Shown one piece after another: positions 23,302 through 35,513 of a DNA stretch of 64,000 bases; within the stretch, counting starts at the first letter, position 1, and the number at the start of each line of letters is the position of its first letter. The translations under genes were made by a program, and so were the position numbers. The DNA is from Trichostrongylus colubriformis (taxonomy: Eukaryota; Nematoda; Chromadorea; Rhabditida; Trichostrongylidae). The notes beneath the pieces are model-generated. The model saw nothing but the letters and a program-made list of their open reading frames with translations. It made no database searches and was not told the DNA's origin. The stretch lies in the NCBI GenBank assembly GCA_963978905.1, contig OZ022260.1:46459551-46523550 (forward strand). The letters run 5' to 3'.

Positions 23302-25642
23302 TACAATACGGCCACTAATTCATGGTCAATCGACACGAGAAATCGGAAACTCCATGATTTCTCCGAACTTTTGCCATAACTTTCTTCAAAATGCTTCAAA
23401 TAATTCGAAAAAGGTTTCAGTAGAAAGCCCTGATTAAGGCGAATGTGGGGACCTATAGAGCTTCCACTTTTCTTCACTCCTTCGGCATAATTTTCGAGAT
23501 TTTCGCAAAATTTGCCTCAAAGTACCACGGGCGATTCTTGCCGACGCGGCGGAGTCGTAAAACCTCCACTTCAACTGCGACTTTCAAAACAAAAGTTTCA
23601 CAGCCAAAAATACCTTTGTATTCGAGGAGAACATAAACCCGTGATTATTTTGGTATCTCTCATGATAGGATTCAGCAGCAATGAACTGAAAATGGTGTTT
23701 AAGAATTTTTTCAAATTTGAATTGCGTCCATAGAGCTGCATTTCAAGGGGAACACGATGCAACAAATGTATAAGGAAGTAGTGATGGCATAGTCTGCCAA
23801 TTTTCGAAATGTTCTTTTAAGGTGAGTACCACGTTCGTTTTTTGACCCCAAATATACAACCCCAGACACTATTAAAAATGATGTCGTCAAAATTCAACTC
23901 CGACAAGTTGTGACTGCCAGCACAGATACACTCTGTGAAAGGGAAAATCTCGTTAATGCTCCATGCGCTATGGATGTTCAGATTTTATTGTTTCAAAGTA
24001 AGAAAATGTGTCTTTAAAATGAAAATGAATGCTGTCGAATCGAAATTTCTTATTTCATTCCCAACACCGAACATGCTGCCATCAGTTATTGTGCAGTGGC
24101 CAACTAATTGTGTAAGTCTCGTTTTTTATGATCATCACATTGTTGCGACTTGATTCCCTTGCTAATTGACGGTCGACCCAAGTCGACCCCTCGCTATCGA
24201 TCTCATTGGTTCACCACGTGTGCCGACCACGAACCATCTACGAATAGGTTTCACGGTATATTTTGTTTTGAATGCATACAAGTGAGGTCTAGCGATGAGC
24301 TACTTCAGTAGTTATGGTCGAGGCACTTTTATGTAATAATAACAACGTAATAATTGCTGATTCACAGATCACTATCCAACGAAAGGGTACGTTAACATCA
24401 TCAAAAGATTTGTATTTACTGTTTGTATTTACGTATATTTCTAATGTCCTTAATATGTCCCCCGTCAAGCACAACGTTTGCAAATACATCGCTGTGCGCT
24501 CTGTGCTGATTCGACCGGTTTCTAATAAACTCAGCCCCCCGGTCGCGAGCCGGGGGGCAATAACACGCGGTTTTGGTAAAAATGAACATAAGTGGAAAGT
24601 AATATCGAGGTACATAAAAGTGCCTCGACCATAACTACTGAAGTAGCTCATCGCTAGACCTCACTTGTATGCATTCAAAACAAAATATACCGTGAAACCT
24701 ATTCGTAGATGGTTCGTGGCCGGTGCACACGACCCAATGAGATCGATAGCGAGGGGTCGACTTGGGTCGACCGTCATTTAGCAAGGGAATCAAGTCGCAA
24801 CAATGTGATGATCATAAAACACGAGACTTACACAATTAGTTGGCCACTAACAGTAACTGATGGCAGCATGTTCGGTGTTGGGAATGAAATAAGAAATTTC
24901 GATTCGACAGCATTCATTTTCATTTTAAACACACATTTTCTTACTCTGAAACAACAAAATTCGAAGAACATTCATAGCGCATGGAGCATTAACGAGATTT
25001 TCCCTTTCATAGAGTGTATCTGTACTGGCAGTTACAACTTGTCAGGGTTGAATTTTGACGACATCATTTTTAGTAGTGTCTGGGGTTGTATATTTGGGGT
25101 CAAAAACGAATGTGGTACTCACCTTAAAAAAACATTTCGAAAATTGGCAGACTATGCCATCACTACTTCCTTATACATTTGTTGCATCGTGTTCCCCTTG
25201 AAATGCAGCTCTATGGACGCAATTCAAATTTGAAAAAATTCTTAAACACCATTTTCAGTTCATTGCTGCTGAATCCTATCATGAGAGATACCAAAATAAT
25301 CACGGGTTTATGTTCTCCTCGAATACAAAGGTATTTTTGGCTGTGAAACTTTTGTTTTGAAAGTCGCAGTTGAAGTGGAGGTTTTACGACTCCGCCGCGT
25401 CGGCAGGAATCGCCCGTGGTACTTTGAGGCAAATTTTGCGAAAATCTCGAAAGTTATGCCGAAGGTGCGAAGAAAAGTGGAAGTTCTATAGGTCCCCACA
25501 TTCGCCTTAATCAGGGCTTTCTACTGAAACCTTTTTCGAAATATTTGAAGCATTTTGAAGAAAGTTATGGCAAAAGTTTGGAGAAATCATGGAGTTTCCG
25601 ATTTCTCGTGTCGATTTACCATGAATTAGTGGCGGTATTGTA
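23302..25642. mobile_element. Foldback element, 2.34 kb with about 1.03-kb inverted arms
   Basis: Bases 23302-24335 and 24611-25642 are nearly identical inverted copies, each about 1.03 kb, around a 275-bp unique spacer. The outer ends read TACAATACGGCCACTAATTC (left) and TACAATACCGCCACTAATTC (right, reverse strand), so a TA target duplication with CAATAC termini is plausible. The arms carry matching short open frames only because they are copies of each other, for example the pair 23512-23733 (+) and 25211-25432 (-). No transposase motif is recognised. The architecture resembles nematode foldback transposons such as Tc4, but the arms here are longer and the sequence is not one I recognise. 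Confidence 0.88.
24534..24558. repeat. GC-rich hairpin in the foldback spacer
   Basis: A perfect 9-bp stem (GCCCCCCGG / CCGGGGGGC) closes a 7-base loop, TCGCGAG, in the otherwise A/T-rich spacer of the foldback element. Confidence 0.8.
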
Positions 25643-25754
25643 CTGATCGACAGAACCATGCCATCGAAAACTGGCGTTGACCAGCTGAAGTATTACTATG
25701 AATATATATCCAGAATTTATGTTTAAATAAGGGCAACACAAGGAGGAGATAATG

Positions 25755-26020
25755 TAGATGCAGGTGGCGCGCACTCCCACTTCACGAAAACCAAGTCCCT
25801 CGTCAATGTCGCCCAGGCCATCCAACCCTCCTACCCCTCTGTGTAGGTATCAGACTCGTTTGTAAGTGAAAGCACTGACTTGCACATGGACTGGCCACCG
25901 CAAGTCGTCGCATGGACCAAAGCGCATTTATCTGCCACCACAATTCTGAGAGGTACTATAATGCGGGGCGCATTCCAACAAAGGATCAATTAATACCGGA
26001 AACTTTATCTTTTATCCTGT
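25755..26020 (+). mobile_element. tRNA-like SINE, diverged copy
   Basis: Matches the 44336 copy along its body: GGTGGCGCGCACTCCCACTT, ATCAGACTCGTTTGTAAGTG, AGCACTGACTTGCACATGGA and GGAAACTTTATCTTTTATCC. The B-box region is badly eroded, so this copy is probably inactive. Confidence 0.65.
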
Positions 26021-29000
26021 TAAAGGAAAAACATATCATATCTACATCTATCACGACGATGCCAGTCCATCGTCGTCTATTTGTCTGAAACGAAGTTCTA
26101 TATGGGGCTCCACAAGATAGTGGGTAACTTTCGCTTCTTTTCCCAGTCACGAGCAAGACGTTGGTTTGCTCTCCTTAGCTGTGCACATCACATAGATATT
26201 ACGCATTAATATCTCATTTATTCTATCTCCGATAAATTCCACTGAACCACATCATCTCAAAATTCCAAAACTCGAAATCTGAACTTTTACAATATCATTC
26301 GCTTCAACCTAGAACAGCACAGTGGTCAAAAGAGAGAGAAGACGACATGTTTTATAAGAAAATTCAAAGGCCTACATAACATCGATAGCACGAGGTAGCG
26401 TAAGAATTCCACAACTCATAGAGAAGGCTGATTCAGTGATGACTATCCCGTTAGTCATCGTTCCTGAAGGCGCGCATTTCAAATAGTAAGCGGATAAGTT
26501 GAGAATCCAAGAACTCTCGAGGGATGAAGATGCGAAGAATTTTAAAGAGCGCGCTCCTATGTACATAGGTAGGGTTTGCAGAAGAAAAACGCGTGATTTC
26601 CATGGTTTCCGTGAGAACAATCGAGCGAATACATCGGTAAACAGTTATGCGAGTGAGCAAATAGTTGTGTGGTTGCAGCAGTAGCGAGCGGCACAGTAAA
26701 GAGACCCGTGGTGAGAATTTCTGGAAACTCTGCTACTTACAATTAGTTTTCAAAAAAAGTAAGAGGTTTCGACATCCTCCAGAAATCCCAGTAAGTGTAT
26801 GGATCAAGGTTTGGCGCCGCTCAGGGAAATGGTGAACGGTGTCAACTAGAACAGCAAATAATTTGTCTAATAAACCCCTACAGATTCACCAGATGTGTCG
26901 TAAGAATAAAAAAGGGAAAGCGCTTCGTGCTGACCAAACCCATCCCATGGAGGCTTCGAATGAAATTCACCTCCTACCATGACTTGTGGACCAGCCCATG
27001 TACAAAGTACTCATTTCAGCCTTATCGACCAAGGAAAGGTGTTGTTAGAGTAGGAAATTCGAGTGGCCGCGTACGGCGCCCGACGCGATGAGCACGACTC
27101 CGATTCATGCAACTGGGAGCTGCGCCACTGCACCATCTTCTTCCATTGGAGACGAGTGGGACAATTTTGGTATACAGTAAACGCTTGCAGTTCGTTAATT
27201 TGCGGCCATTGCACACAACGAAGCCGTGCCAGGAAGTCGAGTGTTAGTACGCTGGGGTTCTTTTTTTCATAAACACTCCTTTCCCTTTTTTCGCTTATCC
27301 TCCCTTTCATAGTTTCATTTGTTTGTTGCTGTTTTACTTGTTTAAAATAATTACAAATGAATTCAAATTCGCCCTACGCGACATCAAATGACAGTGACAT
27401 TGGCCCGCCACTCGGCCACTGAAACCAGTAGTTCAGGTGAAGCGCGCTAAAATCGCAATAGCACGCCAAAGGTGCGTTTCAAACAACCAAGACACTGAAC
27501 ATTGCAGAATACACTTTCGACATAGACGGTTCTTCTTCAGGCTATCCCTACAATCACGGAGGCCTTGTTCTGGCCTCGCTGTCTTCATCCAGCCGCATTC
27601 GGAAAGTTCATTTAGACAAAATGGGCACCGAGTTGTATGGGTATCAAACATCAAGATAAATGTTAGTCATACAAATAGATGCGGCGGATGGATAACCGCG
27701 TAAACATTGACGTTAGCTGGACAGCTGGCCTTTGCAACAATATGGCAGCAGCGCCGAACAAAACCGAATTACGAAGGGATCTCAAGGATTAGTGGAGGTG
27801 ACGAGAGACCGTTCAGAATCAGACAGGTTCTGACGCAAACACGTGTAGTGTAGCGTAGTGTAGCCGTTGGTTATGTAAACAAACTCGCCTACTTCACGGT
27901 GACAGTTCATTTTCTCGTGGAAACGCCAGCACAATTGCATTCTTTTCGATGATTTTCGCACCTACTCAGCTTGAGGGTCGAATTCAACGGTCAACAGCAC
28001 TTATTCGACTGATGTTTTAATGAGGTAAGGGAGCATCCCACTATGAACGCCATTTTTACTTAGGCTTGGAAGTGGGAGGGAAGTTTTTATTTCCTCCACT
28101 TACAAAGCCTTGGGCTGAAATATTTGCTTGATTGTGCAGATTGACCACTCGGAGATGCATAGGTGCACAATTTTTTATAGGATACCCCTCCACCCCACTG
28201 GAATAGTACCTTATTTTTGCCCAGGAAGCACAGGAAGACGTGTAAGCTTTTGATGTGTTATAAAACAATCGGTGCACTGCGTAATCTCAGAGTGAGGATC
28301 ATGTGGAGACTAATTCTAGCTGTTTCTGATTTTCATTTTTCAAAAATTGATTTCTGCTTAGAAGGATAAGTAATTTTGCTGACCACTCCATTCTTTTGAC
28401 ATTTTTAGATAAAAAAGTCACTTAAAAAGTCAGTAAAACTTCTATCGATAGAAGTGAAGGGTACTGTACAAGGTTATAAGATCACGAACTAACATAAGAA
28501 GTGCACCGTAATCGCAGCAACCATCTCAGAATCAAATGCAATCAAAATCGCAGTTCTGTGTTATTGAACGAATCGGCACACCGCACTAAGCAAAAGAAAA
28601 CCAGTAATACGTTGGGTGCTAATGTAGCTGAGGTTGGCGTGGAGCACTCCATTGTGCTCTGCATTCGGCATTTTGGCCCAGGATTTTAGCCCAAGCTTTG
28701 GTCTAGGGGGAAGGCTCTAGCCTCCTAAAGTGAGGATTAGGTAAAGATATACTGTGGAGAGAAAACTATAGAACGGTATGGAGTGAAAGACGGCAGCGCG
28801 GTGATGAGTGCCCTCCCCCCCCTACCCATAGCCACACTTAAAACAGCAGTTATGAGTAACGGGATATTTCCTGTCTAATCGAACACATTGGATGCACTTA
28901 CGGTGAAGCTACATTTTACTTGGGCCGTTGGTTATGAAGTGCCCGGTGGAGACTATTGGTTACACCACGCACCACGCGAAATTTTGAACTTAAAATCCTT

Positions 29001-29925
29001 CGGGTACCGATAGAATGAGTTTTTGTCACTACGGAATGGAGCAAGGTAGCTTTGAATGTAATAGCCCAATGAGACAAACCAACTGCGTTTCTGATTTCAC
29101 TTCTGAACATCCACTCAACAGCTCTTCAAGGACTCAGATAAAGTCAGGTTTCTCCTCTCAGTTCCCTACCGAGAACACTTCCATTACCCATGCACTTGAG
29201 ATTCATATCGGCCATTTCTTAGATAAGGACCCCTGCTCATAACGAGATTATATTCGGAAAAATGTAGCTAAAAAGATTAGCACATTTCCGAGAACAATTC
29301 GTCCTACATACTTTCTTTTGTAAGAAAAATTATACGAACAGGTTCCTGGAAGGGAATGTTCGCGGTGTAATGACAACGAGCGTAAACAAAAGGACACTCG
29401 TGCGGCTAATGTTAATTTTGCATTTATGAGAATGCCACGCGTTCTTAATTATGTACATGCGGAGGTGAAACAGCTACCAATACAAAGAGTGCTTGTTCGA
29501 TAGAGAACTGAGCATTTGGCTCAATCTCCCTTCTGGGACGCAGCACGCATTCACCTTCAGGATCGTGTTGGCAAGTGTGGGCGAGCGATCTGGCCCATAC
29601 AACGAATTCCAGGTCCAGCCAATATATAAGTCACTGTTCTCCCTCCTTACAGAAGAGTCTGGTAGCATCTCATCGACTCTATGGCCTGGACAGAAGTCAT
29701 ACAAGGTCGCTCCCCCTACTAAGTAAAAAGGAGCAGCGCTACTTGTCATTGTCTGCACTGCCTCCTCCTACAAATTATATAATGCAACGATTTCGTGACA
29801 AATTGATTCCACAGTGTTACTTCGAGAAAAACACCTCGGTATGGAGGGAGGGAGTGCTGTGATGCTTAACAGAAAGAAAAATATAAGCTCTTCAATTTTC
29901 GTGAAGAACTGCATTGGGTTTCCTT
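26021..29925. other. No gene recognised
   Basis: Several 60-100-codon frames on both strands. 27433-27654 (-) is Cys-rich and 29493-29726 (+) is protein-like after a CCTTCAG acceptor, but neither matches a family known to me. Confidence 0.4.
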
Positions 29926-29928
29926 TTA

Positions 29929-30084
29929 GGTCGCGTTTATAGTCTGCGGTGCCGGTGGCAGGACATGGTTGCGTGTCTCTGTGTCCCCGAATATGCCACC
30001 CTGCCTCGGTGCCTGCGTCGTCGCCACCGTGCTTCGGTCCTGTGAACCAGCCACGCCCTTTCGGCACTGAGTATAGAAGCGGCC
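29929..30084. mobile_element. TTA-target MITE, copy 2 (156 bp)
   Basis: The left end GGTCGCGTTTATAGTCTGCG and right end (reverse) GGCCGCTTCTATACTCAGTG are flanked by TTA at 29926-29928 and 30085-30087. The interior resembles the copy at 9686-9855 in the opposite orientation. Open frames here are incidental. Confidence 0.85.
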
Positions 30085-30087
30085 TTA

Positions 30088-32666
30088 GAGACCGGTGATG
30101 GGGAGTTCTATGTTGTTACCGATGCAACTGTGCATACATAACCTGTCTCAGCTGGAAGGAAGAAGGATCCAGTGGGAAAGTGAGAGTAAAAAAGTCTTGA
30201 AAGCTAAGTGCTCTGAAAATCAAGCTGAGGGCTGCAAACAGCATTAAGCGATGATGTTCGAATGCAAGAATCGTGAGATTCGCGAATACAGCACATTTTT
30301 TAGGCCGCGCCCACTCTAGGAAGGCAGTGGGCGAATAGTAGGGATCAGTGAGAGGACCTAAAAACTCCGACAACGAACTTATCTCCCAGCAACATGAACG
30401 TACCTTCACGCTCTGTGTATAACTGAAGGGATGGTGCTAATAGCGAGATTGACTGTGTTAGCCATCCTTAACGCTGCTCCGCTCTATGGCTAGTCCTCAG
30501 CCGGCGCCCATCGGGTCAAAACGCACCCACATGAGTCCGCAAATAAAGTCCCCGATTTGGTGGGGCGCTGTCTTTTCTACAAAAAAAAAAACTCATTTAC
30601 ACCTACCATTCCACTATGGGAACTTGTCTTGCCCGTATTGGCTTTCCTCTTATCCCCGATGGGGTCTATAAGCACTGGTAAAGAAGCGCTGAATCACTAC
30701 GTCACATGATCAGTGATGGTGGCGGTACTAAAGTCTCGGATGAAGTTGTTCCGTCAAGCTCAACCAAGCTTCTCCTGCTCGAAGTCCATGAATCGGTATC
30801 AGTTTCGGGTAGAGAGCAACACAGCAATTACATCGGTTGACTTCACACGATTCTGTTCGTTTAGGCGGAATCGAAAGGATATGCCAACACGATTCTAAAT
30901 GGGATAACAATGTGTGGCGCATCCTAGGGAGGCGGATCAACGTTGATATTAATCCTCCTCTGAGAGATAGAAATCGAAATTTTGTCATAACAGAAAAAGG
31001 AAAAGCTGTAGCAACCGAGTGAGCTTCCAACAAATAGAGGGATAGTCACGAGTATTTCTGTAAAAAATATAAAAATAATGAAAATTGTAGATCTTTAAGC
31101 ATGAACATCGGCTAAGGGCGCTAAAAGCGAATAATCGGCTTGAGGATTCTTATTCCTGCTTCCTCATTGCTTGCCACTGGTGTGAAACCTATCGCATTGA
31201 TTTCCCTTCCAGAGGCAGCCGTACTGACAATGCTACCCCGAGAAATTGGCAATTATTTCTAGAGGGCAGCTGAGTAATTATGGCTTGCAACAGCCGGGAA
31301 TTCACACGGGTGGCAGAGTATCATATGGAACGCGACAAACAGAAATGGGGCAATTTGGTCCAGAGCAGCACCCCCAAGCCACAGACGGAGCATGGGCTCT
31401 GCAGTGACACTTCAAGCACGGCTATCAAATTGAAAACAATGAAAGCGTTCGTTGAATGGAAAGCGTACGTTGAATGATCTCAAAAACGAAGTGGTGCTGA
31501 GGCCAGAAGCGTGCCCTACCAGTGAGCAGGTGCGCGCCCACGCCTATGAAATACTTTTTAGTTTCAGGATTGGGTATGATCTTATGTATTTACATTCGGT
31601 TCGAAAAACACTACGCCATACATTAGCTAGATCTCATATCGTCATTGCTTACAGTGGAGATGTGCTAAAATACCCCTATGCCGGTTTTTTTTTCAAAAAA
31701 AAAGCAGAAGGCTGCGAAAAAATCTGCGTTGGCGTACACATCTAAAAAAGTGAAGAACTAGGTTTACAGTCCATCAGGCAATATCAATCAGAAACGAACA
31801 GTAAAGTACGGCTATGGAGAATGCGTACATACATGAAGGATCTACTTAGCACTTCATCTTTAACTAGTTTCATCCGCAAGCAAATCCATGAGTTGGCGAC
31901 CAAGCCACTTCGATAAAGGTGAAATTGGCCGATGGCTTCTTGTGGTTGAATCTCAGCTCGTCAATTTTACACCGGCACTGGTCCGAGACAATGATGATGT
32001 TCCGGGCGAGGGAGTTGAACGGAGTTAAAAATCGCAAAGTTGTAAATACAAATAAGTGTAGGGTAACTTAGTGACTTGAATAGGTAACTTAAAAGGAGAG
32101 CCCATGCCGTAGCCCACTGCGCTCAATAAAAAAAAACTCGGGTGACCAACAAAACCATTACTAATGCGGAAGTATTCGATTCACAACGTAATCATACACT
32201 GTGTAAGCAACGGATGCTCGTGAAAAGCTTAGGTAACCTTTTCACATGATAAGCTCGTCGATGATCAACAAATAGGGCAAACTGAGGTCAAGGGAGGTTC
32301 TGTGCATCTCCAAACACAGGTTAACCTCTTTAAGAGTGCTGTAGGGGAAATAAATGAAATGCTGCTGGAGTTGCTGGTTGCTGAAAAAAGTGCAAACTCG
32401 TGCTGACATTGGGAAGAAATCTGCTAAGCAAGATTGTAAGGCCTACACTGAATGGAAGTTAATTGATGTATGAAGACTAGAAGAGCTAGCGCCAAATATA
32501 AATAGCGCCAATATGTCAACGTCAATCAAAAGGGCAATATAGACGTTGACAGATTGAGTGTGTTCCGTGAAATCAGAGGAAGAGCTTGATATTCGTGGTC
32601 GTGTAAAGGCTAGCGAGAGGGTGCGTGGCTGGCGTGAGGAAAGGGTGTACGTGACAAGAGGACGCC
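30088..32666. other. No gene recognised; weak exon candidates
   Basis: 30865-31022 (+) follows a CGTTTAG acceptor and reads WRILGRRINVDINPPLRDRN to a stop. 31529-31568 has the form of a short intron (CAG|GTGCGC ... TTTCAG). Neither can be tied to a known protein. Confidence 0.35.
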
Positions 32667-32669
32667 TTA

Positions 32670-33103
32670 GGTCGCGTTCATACTTTGCGCATCAACGCCG
32701 GCACCGGCAGCGAGGGCGTCAAATTATATGCCCCGTCACCAGAGTGCCACCGCCGACTATGGCGGCACTCTTGACGCGCTCTGTTCGTGAACCGTACATA
32801 CTACAGTATGATGATCGTGACGAGAACCCACGAATTCCAATGCCAAGATTCGAATTTGAATTCGTGAACTCTCGTCACGATCGAAATGCATACTTTGACA
32901 CTATGCCAAACATCGAAAATGAATTCGTGGCTCTCGCCATGAATACTGTAGTGTGGTTAAGTCGAGCGTTTTATAAACGGAACGCGTTACCAGAGTACCG
33001 CCGTGGTCGGCGACGGGCACTATCTTGACGCCGTCGCTGTCCGCATCAAATTGCTGCCATCGCCGCCGGTGCTAGCATCAGCGCGCAAAGTATGAACGCG
33101 GCC
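32670..33103. mobile_element. TTA-target MITE family, long member (434 bp) with internal hairpin
   Basis: The ends GGTCGCGTTCATACTTTGCG and, reversed, GGCCGCGTTCATACTTTGCG match the family. TTA precedes the left end (32667-32669) and TTT follows the right. Inside, 32814-32882 forms an inverted repeat (GATCGTGACGAGA... against ...TCTCGTCACGATC), and both sides carry GCCGCCG-rich segments. The 156-codon open frame across this region (32558-33028) is a by-product of the GC-rich repeat. Confidence 0.82.
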
Positions 33104-33769
33104 TTTCGGTCATCGACTCTGCTCAACCCAGCTGTGCCCAGATATCGAAAATCTTTTTATGGTGCTTTGAAGTGCAACGAATCTATTCGGCCAATATACC
33201 ACCGCGGAAACTGAATTCCTTTGAACCCCAAAGCTCTCATCCCAACCCGACAATCATGTCAAATGGGTGCTGTACGAACTATAATATGTCCCCAAACAGA
33301 GGGTGTGAATGTGACTGTGAACATTTCCCATCTGACATTAGATGGAATGGGTATAGAATTGCCCAGCGTGAAATGGAGAGAAAACAGGAAAAATTAAGTG
33401 TTCATTTGCAAACCTGGAGAATGCGTGCATGTCAGTATTTTATCTTCCCACTGAGAAATTCAAATGGCAACATATCGACGAAGCGAAGTCACGAGATATG
33501 CGCCCCGCAAAGGCCTTTTCACAGTAACAAAAACATAAGATTCCTGTTTCTGAACATTACTGCCTTGAATGACCCCTTCGAAGTAGCAATCTAGAAATAG
33601 CACGTCGGTATCAGGTCGTCGGTATCTAACATTTCCTGAACGACAATGATGCGTTCTTATAATCACAAACTATCATAATCAGCAGTGGAGAATTTTGTCC
33701 TCGACAAAATTGAAATCGTTGTCGATAAGAATACGTAATCAGTCACGGGTCATTCATCGAAAAACGTCA

Positions 33770-34200
33770 GTTTTAAAGGCACTGGGAGGGGGGCAAGGAA
33801 GGCAAGCTCATTTGGAAACGCTATTTTCTGTAAACGAACATTTGAGCCCAGTAGAGACAAGCCGTGGCAAAACTCGCGTTGAAAAACGTGCATTTGAGGC
33901 GCTGTTGCGATCCTATCGGGCTTCCCCTCGAAGTGCACGATTCAGAGGCCGAGTTGCCTGCTAGCGGCAGTCAGAGAAGATAGCAATGATTTCATTTTTG
34001 AACAAGGAAGGAACAACCAACAGAAATAAACAAACGAAACAATGGAGAAAGAATTAACTAAGAAATACGAAAAATGCGTTTATGATAGGAAATATTTAAT
34101 CAATTAACACTCGACGATTTGGCAAGGAGTCGTGTGTGCAATTGCCGAATTGCAAGCGGATAGGGTAGGCCAAATTGCCTTTTCCTGCAGTCTTTAAAGC
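33770..34200. repeat. Dispersed repeat, two-copy family, copy 2
   Basis: Counterpart of 22343-22795. It lies about 400 bases upstream of the SSP-like gene, so it is part of that gene's 5' flank. Confidence 0.65.
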
Positions 34201-34599
34201 GCCCTTCAGCGTCCAGCACCATTTCAGCCTTCAAAATAACGCTAAAAGCTGCAATGGATGAGATGTCGGCGTTCAAATCCAAAAAAGTGAAGAATATGTT
34301 GTTATATCTCGTAGTGAGGTCCAAGTTCCCTCATTATAAACCTCAACATTGCTGGTACTTCTTGTTGGTAATGCTTCTGCTACGAGGTTTTTAGAAGGAA
34401 CTTATTAGCCAACGTTCCAACTTTTCCGTAGCCGTCAAGGGCCTTGAATTCCATCGCATGAGTGCAGCAACGCTACACCCGGTCGGTACGTCAGTAGAAA
34501 GTTATGTTCTTGAATATCATTAATGAGCATTGCCTTCTAGATGCGCCATGCATACAAAGCCCTTCGCAAATCCCTTACGAAGCCCACTTCGTCGTGAGC

Positions 34600-34926
34600 A
34601 TGCTACTAGCAGTCGAGCCATTGGAAGCCGCAGTACTGGCTGCTGGAGGCAAATCCACTCACCAACTCACCAACAACACGGATCAGAGGATGGTCTTCAA
34701 GATTCGAAGCTTTAACAATGACGAATATCGTGTTCGTCCTGTCTTTGGATTCGTCGACCCGGCTGAAAATGCAAGCATCGAAGTTACAAGACTGAACGGG
34801 CCTCCAAAGGACGACCGAATGGTGGTGCAGTTCGCACCCGCACCAAGGAACGCCACCGACGCTAGGGAGGCATTTGGACAGACGGAAGTGACCAGCATGT
34901 TCAACATCAATCTCAGTGCCACCTAA
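34600..34926 (+). CDS. ssp: SSP-like sperm-specific protein (MSP-domain family), complete, single exon
   Basis: This 108-residue protein matches the nematode sperm-specific SSP family, small relatives of major sperm protein (MSP) with an immunoglobulin-like MSP fold; family members are about 107-109 residues. The start is the ATG at 34600, which opens MLLAVEPLEAAV and gives the family length; the frame stays open upstream to 34504 but that part does not resemble SSP. Visible hallmarks are the N-terminal AAGGKSTHQLTN stretch, then MVFKIRSFNNDEYRVRPVFG (residues ~36-55), GFVDP, an RLNGPPKDDRMVVQFAPAP segment and ATDAREAF near the end. It ends in NLSAT before TAA. Two AATAAA signals follow at 34936 and 34943, so the 3' UTR is very short. 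No intron is needed. Family knowledge places expression in the male germline and the protein in amoeboid sperm; no promoter element was recognised upstream. Confidence 0.9.
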   Translation: MLLAVEPLEAAVLAAGGKSTHQLTNNTDQRMVFKIRSFNNDEYRVRPVFGFVDPAENASIEVTRLNGPPKDDRMVVQFAPAPRNATDAREAFGQTEVTSMFNINLSAT

Positions 34927-34935
34927 GTCGCGATC

Positions 34936-34948
34936 AATAAACAATAAA
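34936..34948 (+). promoter_or_regulatory. Tandem AATAAA polyadenylation signals of the SSP-like gene
   Basis: Two copies of AATAAA (34936-34941 and 34943-34948) lie 9 and 16 bases after the stop codon of the SSP-like gene. Their position makes them the likely 3'-end signal for that transcript. Confidence 0.7.
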
Positions 34949-35513
34949 CAATTAATCGTGGGTTCATGTCATGACCAAAATTGTTGACACAGAGAAGACC
35001 GCAGACGAAGTCCGTACCAGTGTAAAGTAACCCAAGAGAATGGCAGATCCTGGGTGAATATTCGACTGTTGTGCGAAGAAAATTCATAGCGAATGCTCTG
35101 CACTCAAGAGAACACAGGAATGCAAAGGGCATAAAAACAACAAAAAGGTGGCTTTCTTAAGAAACTGGTCGGAGGTTGCTGAGGAACAAATTCTCACACC
35201 AGTGCAACAGCTGTCATTTTTCGAGCGTGCAAACGAACATTGGAATATCGAGAAGAGAGCGGAAGTAAGTAGGATGGAAGATTGAGGAAAACATTCGCTT
35301 CCAATACACGTACATTTAAGCGGATCACCGACTGTAGTAGCTGAGTTATCTGCTGTTTCTATGGTTATGTAGACCGATGAGTCCGATCGCAAAAACAACT
35401 TGTTTTCTCAATGTGAGGAGGGAGCGCGTTCCAGCATAGCTAATCGCATTGCTTCAAATCCTAAGAACGAAATGCGAAAATAAAGCTTAGGTTATTTACT
35501 CCTTGAATGCAGC

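Noticed and set aside
24709..25233. 174-codon + strand open frame
   Set aside because: Falls in the right arm of the foldback element; the left arm lacks an equivalent intact frame and no motif is present.
27433..27654. Cys-rich - strand frame resembling a zinc-binding segment
   Set aside because: Cysteine spacing fits no zinc-finger family I know, and the region shares CTTCTTCAGGC text with other repeats.
32558..33028. 156-codon + strand open frame
   Set aside because: It lies largely inside the 434-bp TTA-target MITE and reflects GC-rich inverted repeats rather than a gene.
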